This document shows, one piece after another, positions 62,778-64,000 of a stretch of DNA of 64,000 bases. A program made the position numbers and the translations under genes. Under the pieces are notes generated by a model. That model searched no databases. It was given only the letters and a program-made list of their open reading frames with translations, and was not told where the DNA came from. The first letter of the stretch is position 1. Each line of letters starts with the position of its first letter. Source of the DNA: Bradyrhizobium roseum. Lineage in GTDB: Bacteria; Pseudomonadota; Alphaproteobacteria; Rhizobiales; Xanthobacteraceae. The stretch is taken from contig NZ_CP129212.1 of the NCBI RefSeq assembly GCF_030413175.1, positions 4,650,001 to 4,714,000 on the forward strand, in the 5' to 3' direction.

Positions 62778-63059
62778 TTGGAATTCGTGAGCCGTGCGAC
62801 AACGACCGCTCGTGACAAATACATTGGCAGCGTCAAGAAGGATGAGCGCACCAAGAATGCGGTTCAAATCGTGGAAACCTGCATGCGCCGCGTGGTGGAC
62901 GAAGCTCTCGCCGGCATCGGCCAGGAGATCAATCGGGGTGCCATCATCAGCGCGACAGCTGTGGCCGCCAATGCGAAGAAGGAAGACGTCAACAGCATGG
63001 AGCTTAACTACTCCAAGGTTGCTGGCAACATCACCATCCCGACCGTGGGGTGTCCATGA
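62778..63059 (+). CDS. Hypothetical helical phage protein
   Basis: About 93 residues if begun at the TTG at 62778; the same frame is open back to about 62695 without an ATG, so the real N-terminus may have been lost. RTKNAVQIVETCMRRVVDEALAGIGQEINRGAIISATAVAANAKKEDVNSMELNYSKVAGNITIPTVGCP reads as a genuine helical protein. Its stop overlaps the ATG of a 23-codon frame (63056-63127, MSTNCVAVIQESCKVDLSDGVQP), which could be a coupled small peptide. Confidence 0.4.
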   Translation: MEFVSRATTTARDKYIGSVKKDERTKNAVQIVETCMRRVVDEALAGIGQEINRGAIISATAVAANAKKEDVNSMELNYSKVAGNITIPTVGCP

Positions 63060-63171
63060 GCACCAACTGCGTTGCTGTGATTCAGGAGAGTTGCAAGGTT
63101 GACCTTTCTGACGGGGTACAACCATAATAAGAGGTTCGGCGCCTCCTCCCCCACCCCTCGGCGCCAGAACA

Positions 63172-63196
63172 GCCCCGTAACCAGTCGGGGCTTTTT
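63172..63196 (+). terminator. Rho-independent terminator, copy 1
   Basis: GCCCCG-taaccagt-CGGGGC followed by TTTTT: a 6-bp GC stem and T run. The same sequence recurs at 63598-63621, so one gene lies between two identical terminators. Confidence 0.8.
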
Positions 63197-63210
63197 GGTG
63201 AGGTCAGCAC

Positions 63211-63606
63211 ATGAAAATGCCGCTCTACCTGGGGTTCGACCTAGCCGGTAAAGCCTTCATCTTGATTTCGGTTGGCGTTCAGTTGCTAATTCTCACGCCA
63301 AACGCGTCGCAACGAGCAGTAGAGCAAGTCCGTGCGACAATCTCTCTAGAATATTTGAGCGTCAAAGCGCACGTTAAGCAGCTGGGTATCGATCCCAAAT
63401 TGCTTCGCGAGCCCTTCCACAAGGATATTGTAGAGGAGATTAACGATGACCTGGACCTTGTTGATAGGCTCTTAGGAGTCGGCGGCGCTTATCAGAATAA
63501 TCAGTTGTCCTACCCTGCCATTCTAACAATGCTCATGTTCGCGGTCGGTACAGTTTTGACGATTGCAGGAACATACCTTGAGAAGCGCAACAAGCCCGCC
63601 CCGTAA
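63211..63606 (+). CDS. Small two-helix membrane protein between twin terminators
   Basis: 131 residues: MKMPLYLGFDLAGKAFILISVGVQLLILTPNASQ, a charged helical middle (ISLEYLSVKAHVKQLGIDPKLLREPFHKDIVEEINDDLDLVDRLLG) and a second membrane segment (YPAILTMLMFAVGTVLTIAGTYLEKRNKPAP). The stop codon TAA lies inside the loop of the downstream terminator. The isolated gene with terminators on both sides is organised like a phage moron. Function unknown. Confidence 0.6.
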   Translation: MKMPLYLGFDLAGKAFILISVGVQLLILTPNASQRAVEQVRATISLEYLSVKAHVKQLGIDPKLLREPFHKDIVEEINDDLDLVDRLLGVGGAYQNNQLSYPAILTMLMFAVGTVLTIAGTYLEKRNKPAP

Positions 63607-63621
63607 CCAGTCGGGGCTTTT
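63598..63621 (+). terminator. Rho-independent terminator, copy 2
   Basis: Same GCCCCG-taaccagt-CGGGGC hairpin as at 63172, with TTTT after it. It overlaps the end of the preceding gene, whose TAA stop is in the loop. Confidence 0.8.
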
Positions 63622-63652
63622 GCATGCCTCCGCATTTTTCAGGATTCATAAT

Positions 63653-64000
63653 ATGCAATCGACCGCACGACGACTGATTTTACTTGTATGCATTGCAACT
63701 ACATTTGCCTTCGGAGCCTGCTCCAAAGTCTCTATGTCGGAAAAGAGAGCTGAAATAACAAAGCGGCTGCAAGATCCGACTTCGAAAGAGCATAAGGAGG
63801 CGCTAGAGGCGTCAACGTCTTTGGTCACTCAGAACCTCAAGGACGTGGGGGCGCTCGCCGTCATTGTTCTCGGACTTATCGTCCTGTTTATCCTAGTCTA
63901 TCGTTATTCTGGATCGCTGGCGTACGTCGGTGTCCTCATAGGACTAATTCTGGGAGCAGCAACTATTCTTAGCATTCCGATTGAGGTGCAATATGCGATC
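63653..64000 (+). CDS. Lipoprotein/membrane protein, 3' end outside window
   Basis: Open from the ATG at 63653 to the window edge (116 codons so far). MQSTARRLILLVCIATTFAFGAC is a signal peptide with a lipobox-like FGAC. Then a charged helix (KRAEITKRLQDPTSKEHKEALEASTSLVTQNLKDVG) and two membrane helices (LAVIVLGLIVLFILVY and VLIGLILGAATILSI). No family recognised. CATAAT just upstream resembles a -10 box. It looks like another small phage or island membrane protein. Confidence 0.6.
   Translation, partial: MQSTARRLILLVCIATTFAFGACSKVSMSEKRAEITKRLQDPTSKEHKEALEASTSLVTQNLKDVGALAVIVLGLIVLFILVYRYSGSLAYVGVLIGLILGAATILSIPIEVQYAI

Overview
The window looks like an accessory-rich chromosome segment of a high-GC alphaproteobacterium, probably Hyphomicrobiales near Bradyrhizobium, Rhodopseudomonas or Afipia. 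That placement is an inference from base composition, dense overlapping operons, the abundance of ABC importers for organic nitrogen compounds, and a rhizobial-looking tRNA-Gly remnant; no rRNA or housekeeping marker is present to fix the taxon.

Left part (1-52.0 kb), uniform GC-rich DNA: (a) 1-3.5 kb, the end of a peptide-type ABC importer (two ATPases and a binding protein). (b) 3.96-16.5 kb, a complete NIS-siderophore locus, all on the minus strand: TonB-dependent receptor, then eight tightly packed genes for a fused SbnI-like/SbnH-like protein, an SbnA-like 2,3-diaminopropionate enzyme, an opine-dehydrogenase-like enzyme, one IucA/IucC synthetase, an MFS exporter and a FecBCD-type ABC importer. 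This is the most novel system I see: staphyloferrin-B-type building-block genes rearranged, fused, and with an opine dehydrogenase where SbnB would be expected. (c) 17.0-27.0 kb, a minus-strand operon of binding protein, HyuA, HyuB, class III aminotransferase and acyl-CoA ligase, next to a MocR regulator. (d) 27.3-35.2 kb, a second hydantoin-type cluster: dihydropyrimidinase, arylmalonate-decarboxylase/racemase-like protein, taurine/nitrate-type ABC importer, GntR regulator, hydantoin-racemase-like protein and amidase. (e) 35.2-42.0 kb, polyamine-type ABC importer, 5-hydroxyisourate-hydrolase-like protein, MFS carrier and amidase. (f) 42.5-52.0 kb, DUF1028 protein, another polyamine-type ABC importer, RidA-like protein, a two-component flavin monooxygenase (reductase plus HpaB-type oxygenase), LysR, GhrA-like reductase and AroQ-like dehydratase.

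Right part (52.2-64.0 kb) is mobile DNA. A frameshifted integrase tail is followed by a 44-bp 3' fragment of tRNA-Gly(TCC), which I read as the attachment site of an integrated island extending past the right edge. Inside lie a broken LuxR-type gene, an HhH-like protein, a 2.6-kb IS66-family insertion with an 8-bp target duplication, and a decayed prophage: truncated large terminase, frameshifted small terminase, broken transglutaminase-like cysteine peptidase, small membrane proteins and twin identical terminators around a membrane-protein cassette. Among these debris three intact cargo genes stand out: an AlbA_2/Schlafen-domain protein and two proteins with an R-N-x3-H (HEPN-like) motif. Two divergent promoter regions in this cluster share a 16-bp exact repeat, suggesting common control.

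Together the left part describes an organism specialised in iron acquisition and scavenging of cyclic amides, hydantoins, polyamine-like and aromatic compounds; the right part is a genomic island with possible defence cargo. All functions are read from motifs and context; no database search was run.
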